Positions 37,137 to 45,152 of a DNA stretch of 64,000 bases are shown piece by piece; the stretch's first letter is position 1, and every line of letters starts with the position of its first letter. The translations under genes and the position numbers were made by a program. Source of the DNA: Echinicola salinicaeni. GTDB lineage: Bacteria; Bacteroidota; Bacteroidia; Cytophagales; Cyclobacteriaceae. The stretch lies in NCBI RefSeq assembly GCF_014280965.1, contig NZ_JACODZ010000008.1, positions 248,001 to 312,000 of the forward strand. Direction: 5' to 3'. A model generated the notes under the pieces. It was not told where the DNA came from and did not search any database. It worked only from the letters and a program-made list of their open reading frames with translations.

Positions 37137-37676
37137 ATGAAAATACTAAAAGGTATACTATTTGGCATATTGGGCATTATTGCCTTGGCTTTAATCTCAG
37201 CCCTTTTTATAAAAAAGGAGTTCGCAGTAGAAAAATCAGTTGTTATCGAACAACCTGTTGAGGAAGTTTTCAGCTATGTCAAAATGTTAAAAAACCAAAA
37301 TAAATTTTCTGTTTGGATGCAAATGGACCCTAATATGAAGAAAACATATATGGGTATGGACGGCACTGTAGGCGCCGTAGCCGCTTGGGACAGCCAAAAC
37401 TCTGATGTAGGCAAAGGAGAACAGGAAATTATCGGAATAGAGGAAAACAAGCGTATCGATTATGAACTACGATTTATCGAACCCTTTGAAGCCACCGACA
37501 AAGCCTATATGCTCACTGAGAAAGTTGCAGATAATCAAACTAAGGTAATCTGGGGATTTAATAGTAAAGCTGATTACCCAATGAACCTAGTGATGAAGTT
37601 AATGGGTATGGAAGAAATGTTGGGAAACCAACTTCAAGAAGGACTAAATACATTAAAATATCAAATAGAAGATTAA
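37137..37676 (+). CDS. SRPBCC family membrane-anchored protein
   Basis: This 179-aa protein has one N-terminal transmembrane helix (ILFGILGIIALALISALFI) followed by a START/SRPBCC domain: KSVVIEQPVEEVFSYVKMLKNQNKFSVW, 'GQEIIGIEENKRIDYELRFIEPFEATDKAYM' and 'KVIWGFNSKADYP', ending with a helix that closes the ligand cavity. Ligand unknown. It is monocistronic with a bidirectional terminator. Confidence 0.85.
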   Translation: MKILKGILFGILGIIALALISALFIKKEFAVEKSVVIEQPVEEVFSYVKMLKNQNKFSVWMQMDPNMKKTYMGMDGTVGAVAAWDSQNSDVGKGEQEIIGIEENKRIDYELRFIEPFEATDKAYMLTEKVADNQTKVIWGFNSKADYPMNLVMKLMGMEEMLGNQLQEGLNTLKYQIED

Positions 37677-37678
37677 AA

Positions 37679-37702
37679 AAAGGGCTTTTAAAAAGCCCTT
37701 TC
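37679..37702. terminator. Bidirectional terminator between SRPBCC and OmpA genes
   Basis: AAGGGCTTTT (37680-37689) pairs with AAAAGCCCTT (37691-37700), with a tight loop. It serves both convergent genes. Confidence 0.75.
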
Positions 37703-37723
37703 CATTTACAATTAATATCATTT

Positions 37724-39529
37724 TTAATCTATAATAACCATCTCTACCCTGCGGTTTTGTTCTCTTCCACTTAGGGTGTTATTATCGGCAATAGGTTTAG
37801 ATCCACCGTAGCCTCTGAGCATTATTCTCTCAAAATCTACTCCTTTTTCTACCATAACATCACGTATGGCAGCAGCCCTATCCATGGACAATTCCTTATT
37901 CAATCTAACGTTGCCCACATTATCGGTATGCCCCTCCAATCTCACCTTTAGGCTTGGATTATCGTTTAAAAAGTCTACCAGTTGGTTGATATAGACCACG
38001 GAATTTTCATCAGCCAATTCGGATGTTCCCTTTTGAAATAGCACTTCTTCCAATACAAGACTAACTCCTTTTTCAGCTGAGGTTAACAAAACAGGCTCAT
38101 CTTTATTTTCCAAAAACCCTAGGCTAATCGATTCTGGCAAATAGTTCGGAGATGATATGGTAAGTTTAGTAGTTCCCTCTCTCAAAGCAAATACATCTTC
38201 CGATCCCAAACCACTTTCAGTCCCTAGCTGCCTTCCCTGATCATCTTTGAAAATCACTTTATACGGAATCGACTCCCTTGTTTTCTTATCCAATACATTG
38301 AGGGCATATTGAGTACTGGAAACAACGGCAGTTGAAAATCCTTGCTTTTCTTCTATTGCCTCATTTTCACTTAAGACTAGGCGCTCTTCCTGAACTGGCT
38401 CCTCAACAATTGCTGTCGACTCAGAAGGAACAATAGGTGAAGTTGCTATGGCTTCCCGACTCTCATCTACATCAGACTGCTTATTAACTAGTTCCTCACT
38501 GATAACAATTTCATTAGCCTTAACAATTTCAGCTTCCTGAGGCTCACTGTCCTTCAGATTGGACCTACTGACGAAATTAGCAGCCAAATAAGGCTTAGGA
38601 TCGATTTCTTCTGGACTTAATTCCTCAAGAACTATTTCCTCTTTCCTTTGCATCAGAATATCCCCATATCCCTCACTATTTTGAGTGGTAGTCACAAAAG
38701 CTGTATATGGACTATTGGGGTCAATAAAATAGGACAACTCTACCCCATTACTGTTGATTTCATTTTTCAACCTTTTTGGCTTGGTCCATTTCTCCCATGA
38801 ATTATCTAACCGTTGAGCATAATAAATATCACGGCCTGCGGAGGTACCATGACCATTTGCGGAAAAATACAATACTTGTTTGTCATCTGAAATAAAAGGG
38901 GTCATTTCCTGCTCATAGGAATTTACATCAGGACCAATGTTCTTCGGTACGGACCATTTTCCATTAGACTGTTTAAAGCTGACATAAATATCCTCATTCC
39001 CATAGGTACCAAAGGAATTCATGGACATTACCAATATCTCTCCGGATGGATGTAGCCTAGCGCTAAAACTTTTGCCATTATTTCTAAAGCTTCCAAAGTC
39101 CAATTGGCTTTCATACTTCCATGCTGTTTCTCCGGTCCTTCTGTATTGGTGGATACCATGTGGCTTCTTTTTTCCATCATGATACACCAAGGCAGTTTCA
39201 TCATCAGGAAAACCTATCAAAAGGTCATAACCTGAAGTACTCAGACTTTTCACTGCCTTCGGGGCTTCCCATTGATTAAAATCATTTTTCTTGCTGTACC
39301 AAACATCTCCATAATCCTTACTTCCCCCTGTATTATCCGGATGAAAGGCCACACTCAGAAAGAGTTCTTCTTTTGAGGAAATTACAGGCTGCTGCTCATC
39401 ATAGGGGGTATTTACCTGTTTCAAGGCATAAACACCTTGTCCCAATGAAGGAGTAAAAGCACAAAAAGCAAGCACGGGAATAGTGCTTGCTTTAAGAATA
39501 GTTGATTTTAATTTTTTCGTTACTTTCAT
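37724..39529 (-). CDS. OmpA family protein with PD40 repeats
   Basis: This 601-aa secreted protein has a signal peptide (about residues 1-30), a beta-propeller region with PD40/WD40-like motifs (residues about 40-300), a variable linker, then a carboxypeptidase-regulatory-like or sandwich region, and a C-terminal OmpA domain (about 490-600) with GHTDNVG, SMDRAAAIRDVM and the peptidoglycan-binding NRRVE end. It is probably anchored in the outer membrane and bound to peptidoglycan. The gene is 1 bp downstream of the deoxyhypusine synthase-like gene. Confidence 0.88.
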   Translation of the reverse strand: MKVTKKLKSTILKASTIPVLAFCAFTPSLGQGVYALKQVNTPYDEQQPVISSKEELFLSVAFHPDNTGGSKDYGDVWYSKKNDFNQWEAPKAVKSLSTSGYDLLIGFPDDETALVYHDGKKKPHGIHQYRRTGETAWKYESQLDFGSFRNNGKSFSARLHPSGEILVMSMNSFGTYGNEDIYVSFKQSNGKWSVPKNIGPDVNSYEQEMTPFISDDKQVLYFSANGHGTSAGRDIYYAQRLDNSWEKWTKPKRLKNEINSNGVELSYFIDPNSPYTAFVTTTQNSEGYGDILMQRKEEIVLEELSPEEIDPKPYLAANFVSRSNLKDSEPQEAEIVKANEIVISEELVNKQSDVDESREAIATSPIVPSESTAIVEEPVQEERLVLSENEAIEEKQGFSTAVVSSTQYALNVLDKKTRESIPYKVIFKDDQGRQLGTESGLGSEDVFALREGTTKLTISSPNYLPESISLGFLENKDEPVLLTSAEKGVSLVLEEVLFQKGTSELADENSVVYINQLVDFLNDNPSLKVRLEGHTDNVGNVRLNKELSMDRAAAIRDVMVEKGVDFERIMLRGYGGSKPIADNNTLSGREQNRRVEMVIID

Positions 39530-39530
39530 G

Positions 39531-40502
39531 TCATTGATCTAATACAATCGCAAATACTAATGGAGCCACAATGGTTGCATCAGATTCTATGATGTATTTT
39601 GGTGTATCAATGCCCAGTTTCCCCCAGGTTATCTTCTCATTAGGCACTGCCCCTGAATAAGATCCGTAAGAAGTCGTCGAATCAGAAATCTGACAGAAAT
39701 AGCCCCATAAAGGCACGCCATCCCTTTGCAAATCCTGATGCAACATAGGTACTACACAAATAGGGAAGTCTCCAGCTATCCCTCCTCCTATTTGGAAGAA
39801 CCCTACAGTACTGTCATCTGTAGCATTTTCAGTATACCAATCTGCCAAATACATCATGTACTGAATACCGCTTTTCACGGTATGTACATTCTTCACATCT
39901 CCTGTGATACAATGTCCTGCAAACATGTTTCCCAATGTTGAATCTTCCCAACCCGGAACGATAATAGGAAGATTCTTCTTAGCAGCTTCTAACAGCCAGC
40001 TATTTTTCGGGTCAATCTGATAGGACTGCTCCAGTTTGCCAGAAAGTAAAACCTTATAGAAGAATTCATGTGGAAAGTAGCTCTCACCGGCTTTATCTGC
40101 CTTAACCCATTCCTCCAGAATCACATCTTCAATTCGCCTCATGGCTTCCATTTCTGGAATACAGGTATCAGTGACCCTGTTCATATGTCTTTCTAGCAAA
40201 TCCTGTTCCTCTTCTGGTGAAAGCTGGCGATAATGTGGAACTCTTTCATAATAATCATGAGCAACCAGGTTAAAAACATCCTCTTCTAGGTTGGCTCCGG
40301 TACAAGTAATAATCTGTACTTTATCCTGACGGATCATTTCAGCCAATGAAATCCCCAATTCTGCGGTGGACATGGCTCCAGCTAAAGTAACCATCATTTT
40401 ACCATTATTGTCCAAGTGGGCTTTATATCCCTCTGCAGCATCGATCAATGCAGCTGCATTAAAATGCCGATAATTATGCTTGAGAAATTCTGTAATTTTC
40501 AT
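39531..40502 (-). CDS. Deoxyhypusine synthase homologue
   Basis: The 323-aa protein has the DHS layout: an NAD-binding N-terminal region (MVTLAGAMSTAELG; CTGANLEEDVFNLVAHD) and a C-terminal part with the active-site Lys region EKITWGKLGID, plus VGFFQIGGGIAGDFPIC. Eukaryotic DHS modifies eIF5A, which bacteria lack; bacterial members have been linked to polyamine conversion such as homospermidine formation, but the reaction of this clade is uncertain. The OmpA gene follows after 1 bp on the same strand. Confidence 0.85.
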   Translation of the reverse strand: MKITEFLKHNYRHFNAAALIDAAEGYKAHLDNNGKMMVTLAGAMSTAELGISLAEMIRQDKVQIITCTGANLEEDVFNLVAHDYYERVPHYRQLSPEEEQDLLERHMNRVTDTCIPEMEAMRRIEDVILEEWVKADKAGESYFPHEFFYKVLLSGKLEQSYQIDPKNSWLLEAAKKNLPIIVPGWEDSTLGNMFAGHCITGDVKNVHTVKSGIQYMMYLADWYTENATDDSTVGFFQIGGGIAGDFPICVVPMLHQDLQRDGVPLWGYFCQISDSTTSYGSYSGAVPNEKITWGKLGIDTPKYIIESDATIVAPLVFAIVLDQ

Positions 40503-40550
40503 CTGGTATAACGTTTAAATAATTACTAAAATTACTGATATAATTAACAC

Positions 40551-40583
40551 AAAAAAAAGCCCGGTTCAAAACCGGGCTTTTTC
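40551..40583 (-). terminator. Terminator after the Skp-like gene
   Basis: AAGCCCGGTT (40557-40566) pairs with AACCGGGCTT (40570-40579), with flanking A and T runs. It is 27 bp past the stop on the minus strand. Confidence 0.85.
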
Positions 40584-40606
40584 ATTTATTTTTTAGCAAC
40601 GGTCTG

Positions 40607-41245
40607 CTACTTACCTTCTTCTTTGGTAGAATCCGTAGCAGGAGCAGCAGGCTTGGCTGCAGGATCATAAGCATCATTCAATCCTTGAGTAACTGAAGCC
40701 GTTACATCAAGCGCATCATGCGCATACCATACACCACCGCCTCTGGTATATGAAAGGATCATTTCTAGGTTATTTTCTTCAGCATAACCTTTCAAAAAGA
40801 CTTGGATTTTGTCATATACCTCATTGTAAAGATTGGCTTCATCAGCAGAAAGTTCCTGCATCAAGTTATCTCTGTAGGTTACCAAATTTCTCTCCTTCTT
40901 CATCAAGTCCTCTTGCTTGGCCCTGGATTGGTTAGGCGTCATATTTTGCGCAGTCTGTTGGAAATTAGCCACTTCTTGCTCAAAGCCTTTGGCCCTATTA
41001 GAAAGCTCACTCTCATAGCGCTTACCTTTCTCAGAAATTTCAGCTGACTTATCCTTAAAGTACTGGTAATTGTTGATTACACTGTCTGTGTTGATATAAG
41101 CAATATTCAAATCGCTCAAATCCACAGTACTTTCTGATTCAGCCCCTGCTCCGGCAGCAGCATTTTCATTTCCCTTATTATCACAAGCAGACAAAAGCGC
41201 TCCTGCAATACCTAAAATTCCTAGTGCTTTACTAATTTTTCTCAC
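40607..41245 (-). CDS. OmpH/Skp-like lipoprotein
   Basis: This 212-aa protein has a lipoprotein signal (Cys at residue 21, LLSAC), then the Skp-family N-terminus (LNIAYINTDSVINNYQYFKD), a long coiled-coil (residues about 75-155, rich in Lys/Glu/Gln) and the closing strand (EMILSYTRGGGVWYA). Skp chaperones carry outer-membrane proteins across the periplasm; a lipidated version would be membrane tethered. The tail is Ala/Pro-rich. It has its own promoter and terminator. Confidence 0.9.
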   Translation of the reverse strand: MRKISKALGILGIAGALLSACDNKGNENAAAGAGAESESTVDLSDLNIAYINTDSVINNYQYFKDKSAEISEKGKRYESELSNRAKGFEQEVANFQQTAQNMTPNQSRAKQEDLMKKERNLVTYRDNLMQELSADEANLYNEVYDKIQVFLKGYAEENNLEMILSYTRGGGVWYAHDALDVTASVTQGLNDAYDPAAKPAAPATDSTKEEGK

Positions 41246-41273
41246 GTTACTGTTTTATTAATTCAACTTGTCG

Positions 41274-41302
41274 CAAATATAAACAAAGTTCTCATTCTAC
41301 AA
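41274..41302 (-). promoter_or_regulatory. Promoter of the Skp-like gene
   Basis: On the minus strand a -33 TTG (41300-41302) is followed by an 18-bp spacer and the -7 element TATATTTG (41274-41281), an exact match to TAnnTTTG. The -7 element lies 28 bp upstream of the ATG. Confidence 0.6.
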
Positions 41303-41370
41303 ATCGAAATCTAACTTGTTCATATTTTTTAACATTTTTCCTTCAGGAAATAATTTTGATTTAAACTTAC

Positions 41371-42273
41371 TCAGAAGAAGATTTCTTGAGCCAAGCGAAA
41401 TGTATTGGCATGCGCATCAACGATATGGCTGATTTTTTCGGAATATCCCCCACCCATACAACACATTATTGGAATTTGATTGCGATGTGCAGCACTCAAA
41501 ACCAATTGATCCCTTTCCTTGCATCCAGCTATACTAAGCCCCAACCTACCCAATTTATCAGTTGACAATACATCAACACCACTTTGAAAGATAATAAAAT
41601 CAGGTGCCACCTTATTGATGAGTGGCTCTAGGTGCTGCTTTAAAAGACTGATGTAGAATTCATCCCCCACTTTGTCGGGCAATGCCACATCCAAATCGGA
41701 TGTTTCTTTATGCATGGGATAATTGGAAGCACCATGCATACTGAAGGTAAATACTTCAGGAACGTTTTGAAAAATTTCAGCAGTGCCATTTCCTTGATGC
41801 ACATCTAAATCTATCACCAGTACTTTATTTACCAGCTCATTATCCAAAAGGTAATTTGCAGATATGGCAATATCATTTAGCAAACAAAATCCTTCTCCTT
41901 TATCTGAAAAAGCGTGATGGGTCCCTCCAGCAATATTCATCGCAATCCCATATTGTAAGGCAAAAAGGCATGCCTGTACAGAACCATGCATGATATTAAC
42001 CTCCCTATCTACCAAAGCCTTACTAAGTGGAAATCCTGTTTTCCTAATTTCTGATTTAGAAAGGCTTAAATTCTGAAGTTTATCTACATAGTCAGCATGG
42101 TGGGTATTCAGAATCCATTTACTTTCAAGACTTTTCGGGGTAAAAAGGTTGTCCTCACTGATTGTTCCTTCATATAGCAACTGTTCAGGCAATAACTCAT
42201 ATTTCTCCATAGGGAACCTATGTCCTGGAGGAAGAGAATGTGCATATTTAGATGACCAGGCAATTTTCAACAT
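41371..42273 (-). CDS. Histone deacetylase family protein (AcuC/HDAC superfamily)
   Basis: A zinc deacetylase of 300 aa. It begins MLKIAWSSKYAHSLPPGHRFPMEKYE, has GGTHHAFSDKGEGFCLLNDIAI with the catalytic His pair, and the zinc-binding DLDVHQGNG. It removes acetyl groups from a small substrate such as acetylpolyamine or from acetyl-lysine in a protein. I start at the ATG at 42273; an earlier one at 42282 is also possible. The gene is not in an obvious operon. Confidence 0.9.
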   Translation of the reverse strand: MLKIAWSSKYAHSLPPGHRFPMEKYELLPEQLLYEGTISEDNLFTPKSLESKWILNTHHADYVDKLQNLSLSKSEIRKTGFPLSKALVDREVNIMHGSVQACLFALQYGIAMNIAGGTHHAFSDKGEGFCLLNDIAISANYLLDNELVNKVLVIDLDVHQGNGTAEIFQNVPEVFTFSMHGASNYPMHKETSDLDVALPDKVGDEFYISLLKQHLEPLINKVAPDFIIFQSGVDVLSTDKLGRLGLSIAGCKERDQLVLSAAHRNQIPIMCCMGGGYSEKISHIVDAHANTFRLAQEIFF

Positions 42274-42280
42274 AGTTGGC

Positions 42281-42314
42281 AAAATAAAACCGTTTGCTGA
42301 ACATCAACAAACGG
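42281..42314 (-). terminator. Terminator after the acidic 187-aa gene
   Basis: On the minus strand CCGTTTG (42308-42314) pairs with CAAACGG (42290-42296) and is followed by TTTTATTTT. It lies between the acidic-protein gene and the HDAC-family gene. Confidence 0.55.
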
Positions 42315-42341
42315 CCGGAGCAAATGGTTATATTTTTTTAT

Positions 42342-42905
42342 CTATTCTTCTACATCTTCGTCCTCAGACTGAAAAGCATACATCGTATCGTCCAAAACTA
42401 TGTTATCATCATTGAATTCCTTTATGAACTTGGTGATCACCTTTTCATCTATGTGTTCTACATTCAAGGCTACATCTAAACCAATTCCATAATCATGATT
42501 GGTGTCTTCATCAATAAACTCCTGTACTTTTACCGATTCATCTTCCTCTATCTCCATAATAATCTCGGTAATGAACCAACCGATTTCTTCTTCATCACTA
42601 TTCAAAGGCTTCAAATTTCCATTCTCATCTTCTTCATAGTGAATGCCCTTGAAATTAGGGAATTTTTTTGCAGCCTTATGCTCTGCCAATTCATAAACCT
42701 CACTGGTATGATGAAGCCTCAAGGTATACATAGCTGCATCATAAATCACTTCCTTACCTTCATACATCCCAATAAAATAGAAATTCACATATTCATCACT
42801 GTTATCAGGGGAAGGTACTATTTTGAAGTTTTTCCCTGAAGCTTTCAATTCGGTCTTGAGAGCATTTATTATCTCGGGTTTAAAACCATCATTCTTGTAT
42901 TGCAT
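42342..42905 (-). CDS. Acidic conserved protein of unknown function, 187 aa
   Basis: This soluble protein is very acidic toward its C-terminus (many Glu/Asp, ending SEDEDVEE). A conserved-looking part is 'YFIGMYEGKEVIYDAAMYTLRLHHTSEVYELAEHKAAKKFP'. It has no signal peptide, and I do not recognise a family. It is monocistronic with a hairpin terminator and lies upstream of the HDAC-family gene on the same strand. Confidence 0.6.
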   Translation of the reverse strand: MQYKNDGFKPEIINALKTELKASGKNFKIVPSPDNSDEYVNFYFIGMYEGKEVIYDAAMYTLRLHHTSEVYELAEHKAAKKFPNFKGIHYEEDENGNLKPLNSDEEEIGWFITEIIMEIEEDESVKVQEFIDEDTNHDYGIGLDVALNVEHIDEKVITKFIKEFNDDNIVLDDTMYAFQSEDEDVEE

Positions 42906-43094
42906 ATTATTAATCGAAAAGGGTGTTAAAGTCTATACTATGACTAGCATTATATATGTAGGTAAAAATATAAAACAGTTACAGCTAATTTGTAACTACC
43001 TTTTATCAAAATCAAATTACAATTATTTGATAAAAATAAAAATCATTACTTGCAAAAACTGATTTCATATTTTATTAATTCTTTGACTAGTTTT

Positions 43095-43460
43095 TCAGTT
43101 ATTATTCTCAAACAAAGAAACGCCAAAAATGGTGTTTATTATTGATAATATAAAACTAAATAACAAAGCCCACCAAAAACCATCCACTTCAAAGCCCGGC
43201 ACTATATTCTCGGCCAGCAGAATGATCAAAGCATTAATGACCAATAAAAATAATCCTAATGTAAATATGGTAATAGGTATGGTTAAAATGATCAATAAGG
43301 GTTTTACCGTATAATTCAATAAACTTAAAACTGCTGCTATAATAACAGCTACCCAAAAATCTTCCACACTTACTCCCGGCAATAGATAGCTAGCTATGAT
43401 CACAGCAAGTCCTCCTATAACCAATTGTACCAAAACATTTCCACATCCTTGATTTGCCAT
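43095..43460 (-). CDS. Phage holin family 4_2-type membrane protein
   Basis: The 121 aa form about four membrane helices with polar turns, matching the Phage_holin_4_2 / YvlD type: LVQLVIGGLAVIIASYLLPGV, YTVKPLLIILTIPITIFTLGLFLLVINALII and 'GFWWALLFSFILSIINTIFG'. Despite the name it is a common chromosomal membrane protein of unknown role; no phage genes are nearby. Confidence 0.8.
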   Translation of the reverse strand: MANQGCGNVLVQLVIGGLAVIIASYLLPGVSVEDFWVAVIIAAVLSLLNYTVKPLLIILTIPITIFTLGLFLLVINALIILLAENIVPGFEVDGFWWALLFSFILSIINTIFGVSLFENNN

Positions 43461-43841
43461 GAAGAAGTATCATTTAAGTTTTATCTCAATCATCAATTAT
43501 TATATAAAAACCAATTACTCAATTCTTGTATTTATAAGTTCATCAAAATCCTCAATAAAAGGACAAATAAATTTTATTGGTTAGGTATAACAAAAGCTGA
43601 TTTTATGTTTCAAACTAATTTCAATAATCAATTTGACTGATTTTTTTTACTGTCAATTTGTAAAGATTTATAATTTTTATCCTAATTCTTGTTTGATTTA
43701 ACTTAGAAAACCTGCCAATCCAAAAAATGATCCACGCTTAAAACATGAGTTTCATCATAATATATTAAAAATTTCAAGATCACATTTATATTTTTTATTA
43801 TAAGGGACTATCTTTGTGATCTTAAATCAATTCTAAATTAC
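43461..43841. other. AT-rich intergenic region upstream of the desaturase
   Basis: A 381-bp gap between divergent genes. It has no ORF with family-like content. It contains one clear promoter element (TATCTTTG at 43809-43816) for the desaturase. Confidence 0.4.
43809..43816 (+). promoter_or_regulatory. -7 element of the desaturase promoter
   Basis: TATCTTTG matches TAnnTTTG exactly and lies 25 bp upstream of the GTG start. The -33 region is AT-rich without a clear TTG. Confidence 0.45.
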
Positions 43842-44591
43842 GTGATTCTTATAGTTTTCTTTCTACTTCATTGGTATTTCTCTCTGTTCTGCCAAAGCTT
43901 CTTTCTGCATCGTTATGCAGCCCATCAAATGTTCGTCATGAACAAATTTTGGGAGAAGTTCTTTTATGTGTTTACTTGGGCTTGCCAGGGAAGTTCTTAC
44001 CTTTCTCCACGTGCATATGCTATCCTTCATAGGATGCACCACGCTTATAGTGATACGCCAAAAGATCCGCACAGCCCGCATCATACAGAAAATCTGTTTA
44101 CCATGATGTGGAAAACAAAAAACATCTACAATGAATATTTTTCTTTCAGACTTAAGCCTGAGGAAAGATTTTCAAAGGATGTTCCTGATTGGAATAAATT
44201 TGACCGCATGGCTGATAATATGATGGTCAGAGTAGCGTGGGGATTGCTCTATGTTGCCATATATGTACTTAGTATAAGTGTATTTGAACTTCCAGGTACC
44301 CACTGGTGGATGTACTTCTTGCTCCCTATTCATTTTTTGATGGGACCAGTGCATGGAGCCATAGTAAATTGGAGCGGTCATAAATATGGCTATGCTAATT
44401 TTGATAATAATGACCAATCCAAAAACAGTCTGTTACTGGATGTTTTAATGCTTGGTGAATTATTCCAAAACAACCACCATAAATTACCTAACAGACCTAA
44501 CTTCGCGGTCAAATGGTATGAATTTGACCCTACCTACCCTGTTGTAAAGTTATTGCACTTTACTAAAATCATTAAACTGAGAACACAATAG
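43842..44591 (+). CDS. Acyl-CoA/fatty acid desaturase
   Basis: A 249-aa membrane di-iron enzyme with three histidine boxes: HRYAAH (residues 23-28), HRMHH and NNHHK, the pattern of delta-9 acyl-lipid/acyl-CoA desaturases. It introduces a double bond into fatty acids and is often cold-related. The frame starts with GTG at 43842; a later ATG would remove the first His box. It has its own promoter and terminator. Confidence 0.92.
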   Translation: MILIVFFLLHWYFSLFCQSFFLHRYAAHQMFVMNKFWEKFFYVFTWACQGSSYLSPRAYAILHRMHHAYSDTPKDPHSPHHTENLFTMMWKTKNIYNEYFSFRLKPEERFSKDVPDWNKFDRMADNMMVRVAWGLLYVAIYVLSISVFELPGTHWWMYFLLPIHFLMGPVHGAIVNWSGHKYGYANFDNNDQSKNSLLLDVLMLGELFQNNHHKLPNRPNFAVKWYEFDPTYPVVKLLHFTKIIKLRTQ

Positions 44592-44600
44592 CAATAACGA

Positions 44601-44631
44601 TAGGCCACTCATTTAAGTGGCCTATTTTTTT
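44601..44631 (+). terminator. Terminator after the desaturase
   Basis: TAGGCCACT (44601-44609) pairs with AGTGGCCTA (44616-44624), followed by seven T. Confidence 0.85.
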
Positions 44632-44658
44632 ACACACACAAACTAAATAATTAATTTA

Positions 44659-44702
44659 AACTATCTATATAGTTGTAAAACTAAAGCATTATCTTTAATT
44701 TG
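44659..44702 (+). promoter_or_regulatory. Candidate promoter and BlaI-type operator
   Basis: AACTAT (44659-44664) and ATAGTT (44669-44674) form a 6-bp dyad overlapping a -33 TTG (44673-44675). A 19-bp spacer leads to TTAATTTG (44695-44702), which fits TAnnTTTG at 7 of 8 positions. BlaI repressors bind dyads in their own promoters, so this is a plausible autoregulatory site. Confidence 0.35.
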
Positions 44703-44784
44703 GCCTTGCCAATAAGAAGATCTGTCTCTTGCTTGTTATTTACAAACTAAATGATTAAGTTGAAGAAAAAAACAAACAGATAAA

Positions 44785-45147
44785 ATGAGAGAGTTAACAA
44801 GAGCCGAAGAACAAGTCATGCAAATTCTATGGGATATCGAGAAAGGATTTGTCAAAGATATCCTGGTAAAAATGTCTGAGCCCAAACCAGCTTATAATAC
44901 GGTATCTACTATCATCCGTATTCTAGAAAGAAAAGGTTTTGTGAAGCACAAAGCTTATGGTAAATCTCATGAGTACTACCCTATTGTTACCAAAGATCAG
45001 TACAGAAGTTTCTCTATTAAAAATTTACTGTCAGGCTATTTTGGTGGTTCTTTTTCCAAGCTTGCTTCCTTCTTCGCCAAAGATGAAAACATGGACCTAA
45101 AAGAACTTGAAAAATTAATGAATGAGGTAAAAGATGACGTAAAATAA
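44785..45147 (+). CDS. BlaI/MecI/CopY family repressor
   Basis: This 120-aa winged-helix repressor shows the family core: LTRAEEQVMQILWDIEKGFVKDI, AYNTVSTIIRILERKGFVKHKAYGKSHEYYP, followed by a C-terminal dimerisation helix. In the classical system the partner BlaR1 protease cleaves BlaI to relieve repression. The BlaR1-like gene follows after 5 bp, so the two are an operon. The inducing signal and targets here are unknown. Confidence 0.93.
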   Translation: MRELTRAEEQVMQILWDIEKGFVKDILVKMSEPKPAYNTVSTIIRILERKGFVKHKAYGKSHEYYPIVTKDQYRSFSIKNLLSGYFGGSFSKLASFFAKDENMDLKELEKLMNEVKDDVK

Positions 45148-45152
45148 GTCAT

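Noticed and set aside
43095..43460. Holin-family gene as a sign of a prophage
   Set aside because: No integrase, terminase, capsid or lysin genes are nearby. This family is a common chromosomal membrane protein.
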